Shown here: positions 48,939 through 61,204 of the stretch, one piece after another
How positions within the stretch are numbered: the first letter of the stretch is position 1
How the letters are laid out: each line of letters starts with the position of its first letter
DNA from: Cloeon dipterum
Taxonomy: Eukaryota > Arthropoda > Insecta > Ephemeroptera > Baetidae
Direction: 5' to 3'
Length of the DNA stretch: 64,000 nucleotides
Assembly (NCBI RefSeq): GCF_949628265.1
Contig: NC_088790.1
Location: 26,416,545 to 26,480,544, forward strand
Position numbers and translations under genes: made by a program
The notes under the pieces: generated by a model
Seen by the model: only the letters and a program-made list of their open reading frames with translations
What the model was told of the DNA's origin: nothing
The model's database searches: none

Positions 48939-49600
48939 GATCTTCCTTTTGTCAAACGATAAAGCAGGCCGATGGGAATTTCTGCGAGTGTTTGTTTTAG
49001 GCCGAGTTGTGAAGCCGAATGGAGCAAAAAGAAGCCAAACGAAGGTACTAAAAAGCGACGCATGAAACGTAGAAAATCATTGCACGTGCGCGGCAATTGA
49101 ACCCATGAGAGCGGATGTCGAAATTTAGCTTGCAAAGCAATTAGCCAAGACGAAAGTCAAAATTGAGATCTGACAGATTTGTTTTGATGACAACCTGCAA
49201 CCCGCCAGCTGTAAAAGCTGCCAACCTGACAAGAAGAGGGAGGTGGCCAAAGTGAAGAAATGTGAAGTTAGCCACTCGCTCTAGCCAGTAGAATATTATA
49301 TTTTATCCTTTTGGTCTCCAGCCACTAAAGAGAGCAAATAATAAAATATATCGGAATATCAAATAATGATGTTACCAATGAATGAATATTACACAAATAA
49401 AGAGGTGGCAAAATTGTGAATTTAAAGCATTTCAAAAGAAAATTAAATGAGAAAAAGCGGTCATTAAATGAATTGATTAAAAATTACTTTTCTACCGCAC
49501 AATCTCACGTCGAAGGGGAAAACTATTTTTTTTTTTACAGAGAAAAGCCCGTGCTGGAGTTAATCACCACGCAAAAATGGTTTTATTTAAAATTTTAAAA
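48939..49600. other. TMX3 upstream region and intergenic DNA
   Basis: About 49000-49270 is mixed-composition DNA that should hold the TMX3 promoter; the rest is A+T-rich. No exon seen. A minus-strand AATAAA near 49631-49626 may serve yellow copy A. Confidence 0.4.
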
Positions 49601-49812
49601 TTAAATACCGTTATTTTATTAAATGTTTATTAATCATAAATTGATGTATATATATGATTGACGAGTTTTTATTCAACAAAGTCCGACTACAAGCAAAAAC
49701 GATTCCCAAATTAAATACGATCTCAGAATTTCATTACAAAATTTTATTATATTTCCCTCGCAATGGAAAGTTCATTTTGGATTTAATTTATACCTGTGGA
49801 TGGCCTGAGTAA

Positions 49813-51339
49813 CTATGATCTTGCGCCGACTGCAGCCTTGAGTAGTTTATGCCTAGCCTCACCCCCAATTACGTTTCTCTCCATTACCCATAAAGTGTCG
49901 TTCTCGTCCAAGGCAAAAGTAAATGGCAAACTACCATCCAGACTTCCGACCTAAAAGAGAGCAGTGATTTGATATCGTAAGCTTCACGGAGCATAAATAG
50001 TATTTTATAAGAACAGGACGTATATATTTAATTTGGTAATTTATTTTGTATCACATTAAAGACGATCATGTTGGATTCTATACTCTTAAATTTCCTCGAA
50101 ATTACAACAAAACAGGGTTCTCCAACTGTTGCAATAATGCACGGGAAAGGCAGCCATGTTGAATATCAGCATCAAAATTTTCTGTTTTAAGGACTCCAAA
50201 TAAAACATTTTTTAATTTTGTTGATCGGGCAGAGCTAAAATTTCAATTTTACAGGGAAATATTACCTCATGTAAACGCTGCTCACGGAAGGGCTCCGAAG
50301 TATTCCATTTGGAGAAGTAATTCTGGAAGTAAAATGCGGCATACAAGACATTGGCACTGTCGATCAACATTCTGTAAGGTTTTTCAGTAAAATTGCCAAT
50401 GAATTTAACAGCAGCGCTTCCGCCTTCATTCTTCAGCTCAGACACAGACACTGAATTCAGTACTTTTGAGCCTAATATTCCAATAAGGTACAACGACTGT
50501 CTCGCTTCCCTGTTAGGAGAGATTGCCAAGGAAAGCCAACGATCCCCTGTTGTTTTAACTGACCAAGATTTGTCGGTTTTTCGGCTGTAAACTACGATGC
50601 GCTCAGAAAAAAGGTCCGCAATATACGCAAGGTAATCGTCTGGCGTTTTGTCGAGCACTAAATCATGCAGCTTCCTTTTATTATATGAATGAGAGACAAC
50701 TGTGTCCGGAAACTGGTGAACGCGCTCGGTTCTGTCGTTGTTGAGAAGGTCGAATATCCAAAGTTTGCTCGGACAATTGCTGCTACCTAGGTCAAGCGCC
50801 CACAACCGACCATCAGTGTCCGTTTCCATACCTTTGGCCCATTGAATAGTGTCGCAGTTGTCTTCTTTCTGGAAAGAGAAATGAAACAGTTACTATTTAA
50901 ACAAATATCAAATCGATCTTTTTGTCCGACACTTTCTGTTAAATGAGTTGGTTTCACGTCAAATTTCCCCAGTATATTCTAACAGAGGCTGAGGACAGTT
51001 TTTTTTATTTCAGAAATAACTTACATGTAAATCCAAGGATGGGAACAGAGCAAGCTTTGGAGGCGCGGTCGACGTGCCGCTCGTTGGCAACCACATCAGT
51101 GTGGTGGGAATTCCAGCATGCGGAATAAGGCTTAGAAAAAGTCTTTTCTCAAAAACAGCCAGGTTAAGAAAATGAACATTCTTTGGAATAAAATTTCGTT
51201 GAATCTGTCCATTTGAACTTTTCGCTCTTGACGGCCAGGCGAAATCAAATTTGTCCCACTCGTAGACGGTTGTGAAGTTGATGGCGTTGGCTAGGCACAG
51301 CAGGCCATGCAAAAAGATGGCAAAAAAGAACGGAGACAT
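49813..51339 (-). CDS. Yellow/MRJP-family protein, copy A (351 aa)
   Basis: Secreted six-bladed propeller protein. Exons: 51339-51025, 50868-50266, 49950-49813; 1056 nt, phases close. A signal peptide of about 19 residues ends at ANA. The mature protein opens with the family hallmark FTTVYEW...F.WPS. Conserved blocks follow: TDTDGRLWALD, CPSKLWIFDL, VHQFPDTVV, a propeller strand with IVVYSRK, SPNREAR, and VLYAAFYFQNYFSKWN. The third exon contributes DTLWVMERN. Length is on the short side for the family (often 400 or more). A non-coding 5' exon ends at 51548, with a UTR intron 51547-51350. The start is the first ATG after that acceptor. The yellow subfamily cannot be fixed by eye. Neighbouring copies B-D share the structure. 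Confidence 0.92.
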
Positions 51340-51651
51340 TGGGTTCGAGCTGAAAAAAAAGAAATTAAATTAAAAGACGTTTATTAATACCGATATTTAT
51401 GCGTGATGGTTAATAGAAAAAATATTTAAATCTAAAATCCATCAGTTCATTCTGCCATAGTATCAGTTCATACTATGCCATATCAGTTCATTTAGAGGAA
51501 CTAAAACTATTAAAATTTCTCAAAAATAAAAAATAAATTGCACTGACCTCTTTAGAAATGTCCAGAGCAAACGAGGAGCGAATTGCTGAATGGCTCTGCC
51601 TGGTTTAACTTGTGCCTTTTTATTCAACCAACGCGGTAAATTTTTCACGCT

Positions 51652-51715
51652 TTATCTCGCTTTGATAAAGTTGACATCATGCATTATCCCTGCGAGAAAA
51701 ATCACGTGTTTATCA
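51652..51715 (-). promoter_or_regulatory. Paired GATA sites and E-box upstream of yellow copy A
   Basis: The plus strand reads TTATCTCGCTTTGATAA (51652-51668), two GATA sites in inverted orientation, and CACGTG at 51703-51708 with another TTATC at 51710. The same block is kept upstream of copies B, C and D, about 310-320 bases above each ATG. Confidence 0.55.
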
Positions 51716-51744
51716 CATGAAAACTTGTCTTTTTTCAATAAGAT

Positions 51745-52440
51745 TTTTTGAACCTCTGCTCAGCACATCCCGTGGACTATGAACTCACGACCTGATCCCA
51801 ATAAAACTGCGGAGCAGATAAATTAGGACCCAAGTGGCCGCTGATCAGAGGAACTTGGGCCCAATGTGGCCCAGAAGGGCCCAAGCCCGCGCACTGACTT
51901 CGGAAAAAATTTGTGTATTTCGTGTCGTGAAAGAGTGGAATGATATATATTTGTATTATGCAACTCGCTCTGAAGGACTGCTCTGCGGCACAGTTTCCTT
52001 CCATCTGCAAGGCGTAAAAGTGATTTTAATGTGCGATTATTTCGTGATGTTAGATTTTCACTAGTCTGGGCTCACTTATTGTTAGGCTTTGTTCGCCTGG
52101 GTAGGGCGGTCCCTTTTAGTCACCTGTCTTCCTGAATATGATTTCCATTTTTAATTGACTGCGATACAGTATTTATTATTCTTGTTTATTCTTGCTCTAG
52201 TCAACCGCAATAAAATACAATGGCAGTTTAGTGTAGACACAAGGAAGAACTTGAAGGAGTCCAGGACTTTCTACGAGTAAGACGACACAGCTTAGCGACG
52301 GGGCCCGGCCGAGACAGCAGAAATACGAGCCCATGCATCGACAGCAAAGCGAGAGGCTGACTCAAGCCGAGGCCACACCTTACAAGAATCATCACGCGTG
52401 GCCGCAAGCCGCGAATAATAAGGATTATCACTTGAAGTGC
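51745..52440. other. Intergenic DNA between yellow A and B with repeat fragments
   Basis: 51745-51890 belongs to the dispersed repeat also at 34490-34610, 54960-55080 and 61090-61200. The stretch at 51890-52440 is richer in G+C and resembles the degraded tail of a retroelement (frame with RVVKEWN near 51920), but I cannot place it with confidence. Confidence 0.35.
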
Positions 52441-52573
52441 CGAGTATTTTACTCAACAAAGTTTAAATTAAAACAAGAGAGATTCCCAAATTAATGAAAT
52501 TATTTAATTTTGTTCTTATTTCCCTCGTAATGGGGAGTACAGGATAGTTTAATTTACTTTCGGATGGGCTGAA

Positions 52574-54533
52574 TTAATATGACGTTGCGCCGACTGCAGC
52601 CTTGAGTAATTTATGCCTAGCCTCAGTCACATTTCGCTCTGTCATCCATAAAGTGTCGTTCGCGTCTAAGGCAAGAGTAAATGGCCAACTAGCATACAGT
52701 CTTCCGACCTAAAAGAGAGCAGTGATTGGATATTATTAACTTGACAAAGCGTAAATAGATGGTAATATAAGGAGAGGAAAAATATTAAAGTCGGCATTTC
52801 ATTTTGTAGCAATTAAATTAAAGACGATTCTTCTACTTAATAATTTCCACGAAAATTCGCACATATGAAATAGGTCTGTCTTATTGGGTTGCAACAAAGC
52901 AGAGTTTCCCAATTGATGCAATTTACAATGCACGGAATAGGAAACCATGTACAAAATCAAAATAAATTGCTTCGCATTTCAAGAGAAACAACTATTCCGT
53001 ATTTTGCAAAATTTTAGCGTTTGTTGATCGGCAGAAAATTTCGAACTTTACAGGAAAATGTTACCTCGTGAAAACGCTGCTCTCGAAAGGGCTCCGAAGT
53101 ATTCCATTTGGAGAGGTAATTCTGGCCGTAAAAGGCGGCATACAAGACATTGCCACTGTCGATCAACATTCTGTAAGGAGATTCAGTCCATTCGCCGATG
53201 AATTCAACAGCAGCGCTTCCGCCTTCATTCTTCAGCTCAGACACAGACACTGAATTCAGTACTTTTGAGCCTAATATTCCAATAAGGTACAACGACTGTC
53301 TCGCTTCCCTGTTAGGAGAGAGGGCCAAAGAAAGCCAACGATCCCTTGTGGTTTTAACTGACCAGGATTTGTCCAATTTTCGGCTGTAAACCACAATTTG
53401 CCCAAAACTAGTAGCCGCGATATACGCAAGGAAATCGTCTGGCGTTTTGTCGAGCGCTACTTCATACAGCTTCCTTTTTTTATATGAATGAGGGACGACT
53501 GTGTCCGGAAACTGGTGAACTCGGTCGGTTCTGTCGTTGTTGGTCAGGTCGAATATCCAAAGTTTGCTCGGACAGACGCTGCCACCTTCATCCAGCACCC
53601 ACAACCGACCGTCAGTGTCCGTTTCCACACCTTTGGCCGCCTGAATAGTGCTACAAATGTCTTTTTTCTGGAAAGAGAAATAAAAACAGTTAACTATTTA
53701 AAAATGTACTGTTTTATTTTATATCCAAAATCGATCTTTAAACCAGTCGAAAATTTGATATCAATTCTAAAAGAATAGATTTTTTAAACCAAGATTAAGT
53801 TTAGTTCTGTAAAATGAATAAATCTTTAGCTTTTGGCTCCGTTCAGTATGTGACACGAAAAGTAATAGCAAAATAATAAGCTTATTTTTTAGCTTTTCAA
53901 ATTTAATTTTGCTTATTGTTAGAACATTACTAAAAAAATGAAAATTGAGGGGGGGGAATCCTTTTTTGCTGTTTTCAAGTATAATGTCATGCTCCATTTC
54001 TAATAAATCACTCTGTGAATGAATGTGTTTTCCTCAAAAATATATATGTTGCGTCATCATGTAGTCTATAAATCAACGCGAAATAAAAAAGCAGTAAATT
54101 GAGAATTTGTCCGACATTTTATACGTCTCCATTCAAATACTTTATACAAAATGATTTGATATCACACTCACACCAAATTTCCCGTTTTTTTTTCAAAACC
54201 GTTTTCTATTCTGAAACTTACGTGTAAATCCCAGGACGGGAAAGGAGTGAGCTTTGGAGGTGCAGTCGACGTGCTTCTCGTTGGCAACCACACCAAAGTG
54301 GCGGGAATTCCGGTCTTCAAATCAAGGCTTAGAAACAGCCTTTCCTCAAAAACAGCCATGTATCGAAAATAAATATCCATTGAATTAAAATTTTGATCAA
54401 TCTGTCCATTTGAACTGTTTGCTTCTGATGGCCAGACGAAATCCAATTCATCCCACTCGTAGACGGTTGTGAAGTTGATGGCGTTGGCCAGGCACAGGCC
54501 GTGCAAAAAGATGGCAAAAAAGAACGAAGACAT
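52574..54533 (-). CDS. Yellow/MRJP-family protein, copy B (349 aa)
   Basis: Exons: 54533-54222, 53667-53065, 52708-52574; 1050 nt, phases close. Signal peptide, then INFTTVYEWDELDF, TDTDGRLWVLDEG, CPSKLWIFDL, IVVYSRK, SPNREAR and FYGQNYLSKWN as in copy A. The last exon is one codon shorter than in A and C and ends TSY. A tract of roughly 115 bases in exon 2 (about 53205-53320) is nearly identical to copy A, far more so than its flanks. The non-coding 5' exon ends at 54754. Confidence 0.92.
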
Positions 54534-54855
54534 TGGGTTCGAGCTGAAAGCAAATAAATTAAATTTAAAAAAAACGTATATGTTAACTCTTTTTTATTGG
54601 ATATTTTTGCATGATGGTTAATATAAAATATTGCTTAAAATTCTTTATTCATTTTAGCATAAACTCAGGGTATTTAAAATGAAATAGGTACCAGACTCAA
54701 AATGAGTGGAATAATTTTGTTTAGAACTGCAAGATATAAAAATTAAGACAGACCTTTTTAGGAAAATCCGGAGCGAACGAGAGCAAAGTCAAGGAGTGGC
54801 TTTGAATGATTTGAATCGGTCTTTTTAACCAACCAAGGCGGAACTTTTTCGCTCT

Positions 54856-54914
54856 TTATCTCGCCTTTGATAAATCGCACATCGCATCATTAACCTTGTA
54901 AGAAAAATCACGTG
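54856..54914 (-). promoter_or_regulatory. Paired GATA sites and E-box upstream of yellow copy B
   Basis: TTATCTCGCCTTTGATAA at 54856-54873 and CACGTG at 54909-54914, in the same order and spacing as upstream of copies A and C. Confidence 0.55.
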
Positions 54915-55416
54915 CCTAACACGCAAAAAATTTGAATTTTTTACACCGCGAGTATATTTATCAACTTCTACTTAGCACATCCCGCCTGGCTATGAGCTCA
55001 CCAGTTCCCAATAACACCGCCGAGCAGACAAATTAGGCCTGAGTGGCCGCAGAGGAGAATGGGCCGAACGTGGCCGCGGCACTGACAGTGAGGACTTTTA
55101 TTGAAACGCCAGACATTTGTCTCCCTAACGCCGCTGAAAAGGTGCGAAAACCAGCAAGTGGCAAATTTAAAATAAAAAAATTAATTTTGATTCCTGAGAT
55201 TTTATCAAGGACTCTTATCATTTAGAATTCTAATCCACAGAGTTTAAAATGTGTTAAGCTTTATTTTGTTTTTTTTTCACTTTGCTATTTATTAATATGA
55301 AACACAGAATATTATATAATTATAGTCTCGCTTTTACGCATCTGTTTGTTGAGAGATTTTTGTGCTCAATGAGAAATTAAATAATATTATAAGTTGACCA
55401 CTGTAAAGCGTGCTTA

Positions 55417-55603
55417 TCATGACACTCCCGTCTCTATCCATTGTGAGGAGAAGGGTAGACGAGTGCTGAGTAGAAATTGTGGTAAAAATCTGCCAAGTTG
55501 GGTCTTCTGCAGAAAATTTTCATTGTTTGGTCTTTTAGAAACAGGAATCTGAGAGAAGACGTGGTCATTGATGTTGTTCCTTATGCTTAGGGCGAAGTCA
55601 AGG
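55417..55603 (-). other. Exon-like block downstream of yellow copy C
   Basis: A TTTTGCAG acceptor (before 55603) opens a 61-codon frame starting LDFALSIRNNINDHVF and ending at TGA (55419-55417). A paralogous block at about 58480-58690, downstream of copy D, is shifted out of frame. I found no such block behind copies A and B. It could be a 3' UTR exon, a remnant of another gene, or a conserved control region. It does not join the copy C exon 3 frame, which stops first. Confidence 0.3.
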
Positions 55604-55907
55604 CTGCAAAAGGATAATGAACAGGAGAGAGATTAGACTCTGTAAGTGGTGTTGGCGCGTCTTCCAAAGGAATAGGACTGGGAATTCTATAGACGGATTT
55701 TCGGGCAAAACTGTAAGCGATGGTAAATTTATATTGAAAATCTAAAATCGGTATGATTGGCTAGTTTTTTTATCCCAAAACAAAAGTCCGTCTATAAGCA
55801 AGAAAGATTCCCAGTTAAATTATGATCTTTACTTTAAATTTTTCCTATATTTCCCTCGCAGTGGAAAGTGCACTTGAATTAAATTTACCAGTGGATGAGG
55901 TGAGTAA

Positions 55908-57585
55908 CTATGATCTTGCGCCGACTGCAGCCTTGAGTAGTTTATGCCTAGCCTCACCCCCAGTTCTGTTTCGCTCCATCACCCATAAAGTTTCGTCCGC
56001 GTCCAAGGAAAAGGTAAATGGCCAACTAGTATCCAGACTTCCGACCTAAAAGAGAGACCTATAAATGTTAGCTTGACAAAGCATAAATTTGCGGGAATAT
56101 AAGGAAAGGACGAATATTTATTTTAGCATATTATTTTGTAGCCAAAAATTGTAGATCAATATTTTTAATATATATCCACGAAAATTTCGCCGTGTATAAA
56201 TAGATCATTTTGAGTTGCACCAAACACGGTTCGCAAATTGTTGCAATATGTGGAAATGACAACCGCGTTAAAAATCCCGATAAAATGTAATTTGTGTTTT
56301 AAGGTAAACCTATTTCATTAAAAAAACTTTTTTTTTTTTAAATTTTCCATCTTACAAATTTTCATAATTTGTCAGGCTAGCTAAAATATCGATTTTTAAA
56401 GGAAAATATTACCTCATGAAATTTCTGCTCATGGAAGGGCTCCGAAGTATTCCATTTGGACAGGTAATTCTGGCCGAAAAAAGCTGCATACAAGACATTG
56501 GCACTGTCCATCAACATTCTGTAAGGTGGTTCATTAAATTCGCCGATGAATTGAACAGACGCGCGTCCGCCTTCATTCTTCAGCTCAGACACGAACACTG
56601 AATAGAGGTCTTTGGAACCATATCTTCTCAGGTACAACGACTGTCTCGCTTCCCTGTTAGGAGAGATTGCCAAGGAAAACCATTCTCTCCCTGGCGTTTT
56701 AACTAACCAGGATTTGTCCAATTTTCGGCTGTAAACTACGATGTGTTCAGAGTAAAAGTCCGCAATATACGCAAGGTAATCGTCTGGCGTTTTGTCCAGC
56801 ACTATACCACGCAAGGACATTTTATTATTTGAATGAGAGACAACAACTGTGTCCGGAAACTGGTGAACGCGGTCGGTTGTGTCGTTGTTGAGAAGGTTGA
56901 ATATCCAAAGTTTGCTCGGACACTTTCTGCAACCTAGATCCAGCGCCCACAACCGACCATCAGTGTCCGTTTCCACACCTTTGACCGCCTGAATAGCGTC
57001 GCAGTTGTCTTTTTTCTGGCAAAAGAAATAAAAACAATTAGACTAACAAAGCAATGTTTTATATTATATCAAATTGTTTTTTTAACGAATCGTACTTTTG
57101 CAAAAAAGGTCCAGTAATTTTAAATCAAGAAAATTTATCAATTATCCTATTAATAGTTGCAAATAAAAAAGATATTCTGATTTTGGCTCGTTCAGTACAC
57201 GTGATAGGAAAAAGAACAATATAAGAGCTTTATATTTTTTAAGATTTCGAACTGAATTTTGCATAAAACGTACATGTAAATGCCAGGATGGGAAAGGAGC
57301 AAGCTTTGGAGGGGCAGTTGACGTGCCGATCGTTGGCAGCCACATCAGTGTTGCGGGAATTCCGAAATTGATATCAAGGCTTAGAAACAGCCTTTCCTCA
57401 AAGACTGCCATGTATCGGAAATAAACATTATTTGATTTAAAAACATTTCCAATCTGTCCATTTGAGCTGTTCGCTCCTGATGGCCAGGCGAAATCAAATT
57501 CATTCCACTCGTAGACGGTTGTGAAGTTGATGGCGTTGGCCAAGCACAGGCAATGAAAAAAGATGGCAGCATAGAACAGACACAT
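55908..57585 (-). CDS. Yellow/MRJP-family protein, copy C (350 aa)
   Basis: Exons: 57585-57274, 57015-56413, 56045-55908; 1053 nt, phases close. The chosen start (MCLFYAAIFF, after the conserved UTR acceptor) aligns with the other copies; an in-frame ATG farther upstream would lie in the UTR intron. Conserved blocks as in copies A and B. The acceptor, donor and exon 2 length (603 nt) are identical to A and B. The non-coding 5' exon ends at 57787. Confidence 0.92.
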
Positions 57586-57903
57586 TTTGTTCGAGCTGAA
57601 AGCAAAAAAAAAATTAAACAAGTTTTTTTAACTCGTTTTATTACTCATCGTAAAAAATTTTGGCTTAAGTCCAATATTCATTCTACCAAAGTTTCAGTGC
57701 ATTAAAAAATGAACTAATTAAATGACTGACAAATGATCGGCAGAAAAAATAGTAAAATCCACCAAAATAATTAATTTTGCACTGACCTCTTTAGGGACAA
57801 CCAGAGCGAACGAGAGCAAATGAATGGAGCGAAATATTGAATGGCTTTGAATGGTTTAACTCGAGCGCCTTTTAGACTAACCAACGGGAACCTTTATCAC
57901 GCT

Positions 57904-57958
57904 TTATCTCGCCTTTGATAAAGTTGACATGCACCACCCCTGCGAGAAAAATCACGTG
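57904..57958 (-). promoter_or_regulatory. Paired GATA sites and E-box upstream of yellow copy C
   Basis: TTATCTCGCCTTTGATAA at 57904-57921 and CACGTG at 57953-57958, matching copies A and B. Confidence 0.55.
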
Positions 57959-57989
57959 TTTAATTCGTGAAATAATAACCATCTTGTTT

Positions 57990-58974
57990 CTACGAGTTTT
58001 TTTAACCTAGTTGCTTATACTGCTTATCAGCATCCCCTTTCAACCTCATTGCTATAATTTTAAAACACAAATTTTAACTTGCTTCCTCGTCAGGGCTTAA
58101 AAATATTTTAGTGCATCTAAAACTCCTTCCAAATTAACAGCCTGTATTTTCTTTCAAAACTTATACATAATTTTATTTCAAAAAATCTGTGATTTAATAG
58201 TCCATCCAAATTTCTTAACATGAATCTCTTTTAAATCGTGTATTAACTTCAATTGCTGAGATTTGTAAAAGTACTTTTATAATCTATAGAATTTTTAAAA
58301 TCCATAAAGTGTTCGTTCAGCTTTATTTAATTTTTTTTATTTACTATTTATTCATATGTAACACACAGATTACTGATTATTGTATATTAGGCTCAGTAGA
58401 CAACTTTGTGCAGAGATGAGATTATTATGATAAATGGAAAGACAAAATAAGTTGTAGATTGCGTTTCATGACTTCCGTCTCTTGATCCATTTATATAACT
58501 TGAATAGACAAGGTTGTGAGGAGAAGGGCAGACGAGTGTTGAGTAGATATTGTAGTAAAAATCTGCCGAGTTGGGTCTTAATTTTGTAGGTTAATCTCGT
58601 GTCGCGTGGTCTTAGAAACAGGAATTCGGGAAGACGTGGTCATACTGATGTTGTTCCTTATGCTTAAGGCGAAGTCAAGGCTGCAAAAGGATGAGGGAAA
58701 AGAGAAAGATTAGACTCTGTATGGTGTTGGGTCTTCAACAAAATAAAAAGAATATTAATTGGATTGGCCATTTTTGATGTTTGTTTTTAACTTAACTATA
58801 AACACTGGTATTTTTATTGGAAATCTAAAATTTATATGATTGGCGAGTTTTTTATCCAACATAGTCCGACTTGAAGCAAAAAATAATTATAAATATAAAA
58901 TATGATCTCAGACTTTCAGTACAAAATTGTGCCGTAATTCATCCCTCGCAATGGATAGTGCACTTGGATTTAAT
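57990..58974. other. Intergenic DNA between yellow C and D
   Basis: Contains the paralogue (about 58480-58690) of the exon-like block behind copy C, with the shared sequence GACGTGGTCAT and TTGTTCCTTATGCTTA but a disrupted frame. Otherwise A+T-rich, no gene. Confidence 0.4.
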
Positions 58975-60673
58975 TTATACCTGTGAATAGGCTGAATCTT
59001 TTGCGCCTACTGCAGCCTTCAGAAGTTTGTGCTTAGTCTCGTTCCCAGATTGGTTTCGCTCCATCATCCATAAAGTGTCGCTCGCGTCCAAGGCAAAAGT
59101 AAATGGCCATCCGGCTCCCAGCTCTCCGGCGGCCTAAAAGAGTGCAGTGTTTGATAATTTTTTTAACTTGAAAAAGCATAAATAGTCGGGAAGAAGGAGG
59201 GAACGAGCATTTAGTTTGATATTTTCTAACAAATTAAAGACGATGTTAACTTCTAAAATTTCCTGTGTGTGACACTGATAATTATCCGCCAATTGTTGCA
59301 ATGTTAAAAATCGATCATGATAAAAATTTTCGTGTTTTAAGGCATGCCTATTTTCCTAATAAAAACCATTCCTCTTTAATTTTTCTAAAATTTCGATTTT
59401 TAAAGGGAAATATTACCTCATGAACACGCTGCTCATGAAAGGGCTCCGAAATATTCCATTTCGATAGGTAATTCTGGTTGTAAAAGGCGGCATACAAGAC
59501 ATTGGCGCTGTCCATCAACATTCTGTAAGGTGTTTCAGTAAAATTGCCGATGAATTTAACAGCAGCGCTTCCGGCTTCATTCTCCAGCTCAGACACGGAC
59601 ACTGAATACAGTTCATTATTGGACCAAGATCTTCTATTAAGGTAGAGCAGCTGTCTCGCTTCCTGGTTAGGAGAGAGCGCCAAGCATTGCCAAACAAATT
59701 CTGGTGTTTTAACTGGCCAAGATAGGTCGGTTTTTAGATAATAAACAACGATGTGCTCGGAGCTATAGTCCGCGATGTATGCAAGGTAATCGTCGTCTGC
59801 CGTTTTGTCGATCACTATATCAGACAGCCACCTTTTAGAATGGGAATGAGAGACGACTGTGTCCGGGAATTGGTGTACACGCTCGATTGTGTCGTTGGCC
59901 AGGTCGAATATCCAAAGTTTGCTCGGACATTCGCTGCTACCTAGATCCAGCACCCACAAACGACCATCCGTGTCCGCTTTCATGCCTCTGGCCTCCTGAA
60001 TAGTGTCGCAGTTGTTGTCTTTTTTCTGCGGCAAGAGAATTAATAAATCGGTTTATAAAGAAATATATCCGAACGATCTTTTAACGAGTCGAAATTTTGC
60101 AATAAAAATTATAAAATCAGTTGTTTTGAATCAAGACAATTTATTAACTGAATAACAATTTTTTAGTTTTAGGTTTGTTTAGCACGTGACAGGAAAATTA
60201 AGAACAATAAAAAGCTTTTCTTCTAAGATATTTCCAAGTAAATTAAATTAGAATTTTTCCAACATTTAATACTTTCGTTTAACTGAGTTGATTTCACGTC
60301 AAATTTCCCCAGTTATTTCTAATATAGTGGCTGAAAAACAGTATTTTCATTCAAGACTTACACTTAAATCCCAAGAAGGGAAAGGATTAAGCTTTGGAGG
60401 TTCAGTCGGCATTCCGCTTGTTGGCAGCCACACCAAAGTGGCGGGAATTCCGGGAGATGGATCAAGGTTTAGAAAGAGCCTTTCCTCAACAACAGCCATG
60501 AATCGAAAATAAACTTCACTTGAATTTAAATTTTGTTCAATCTGTTCATCTGAACTGTTCGCTCCCGATGGCCAGGCGAAATCAAATTTGTCCCACTCGT
60601 AGATGGTTGTGAAGTTTATGGCGTTGGCCAAGCACAGGCCGTGCAAAAAGATTGCAGCATAGAACGGTGACAT
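58975..60673 (-). CDS. Yellow/MRJP-family protein, copy D (359 aa)
   Basis: Exons: 60673-60362, 60025-59417, 59133-58975; 1080 nt, phases close. The most diverged copy: exon 2 is two codons longer (extra Asn after the acceptor; DDD for DD), SPNREAR has become SPNQEAR, and the C-terminus runs about seven residues farther because the stop used in A and C is missing. Signal peptide and INFTTIYEW opening are intact, so it is probably functional. The non-coding 5' exon ends at 60896. Confidence 0.9.
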
Positions 60674-60998
60674 GTTGTTCGAGCTAAGAGCAAAAAATAA
60701 AATCTAATTAAAAAATGTTTATTAACTCGTTTTAATACCAATATTTATGCGTGACTCTTAATAGAGAAATATGTATCGTTAAAAATATTGACTTTAATTC
60801 TTATTCACTCTAGCATTAAAAATGAAATATTTAAAACAAAGCGATCGGAAATAAAAATATAAAAATACTGCTAAACATGAAAATCAAACACTGACCTCAT
60901 AGAGGAACACCCGGAGCGAACGAGTTCAAACGAATGGAGCGAATTGCCGAATAATGGCTTTGCCTTTACTTTACTCGAGCCTTTTCAATCAATCACGC

Positions 60999-61017
60999 TA
61001 TATCTCGCCTTTGATAA
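60999..61017 (-). promoter_or_regulatory. Paired GATA sites upstream of yellow copy D (no E-box)
   Basis: TATCTCGCCTTTGATAA at 61001-61017 keeps both GATA cores, but where copies A-C have CACGTG this copy reads ATCACGCAG (about 61050-61060), so the E-box is lost. Confidence 0.5.
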
Positions 61018-61204
61018 ATATCGCACAACAAACCATCACTGCGAGAAAACCATCACGCAGAAAAACTCATTCTTTTTTTAAACGATTATTCTTTAACCTC
61101 TGCTCACATCAGCAAATCCCGTGGACTATGAGTTCACGGGGTCCCAATACAACCGCCGAGCAGATAAAATGGGGGCCGAAAGGCCGTAAAGGAGATTGAG
61201 CCCA

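Noticed and set aside
51834-52064. Frame with RVVKEWN as a retroelement reverse-transcriptase tail
   Set aside because: Too short and no catalytic motif visible; only a weak resemblance.
57583-57621. Upstream ATG giving a longer yellow copy C N-terminus
   Set aside because: It lies in the UTR intron before the conserved acceptor; the other three copies start at the equivalent of 57585.
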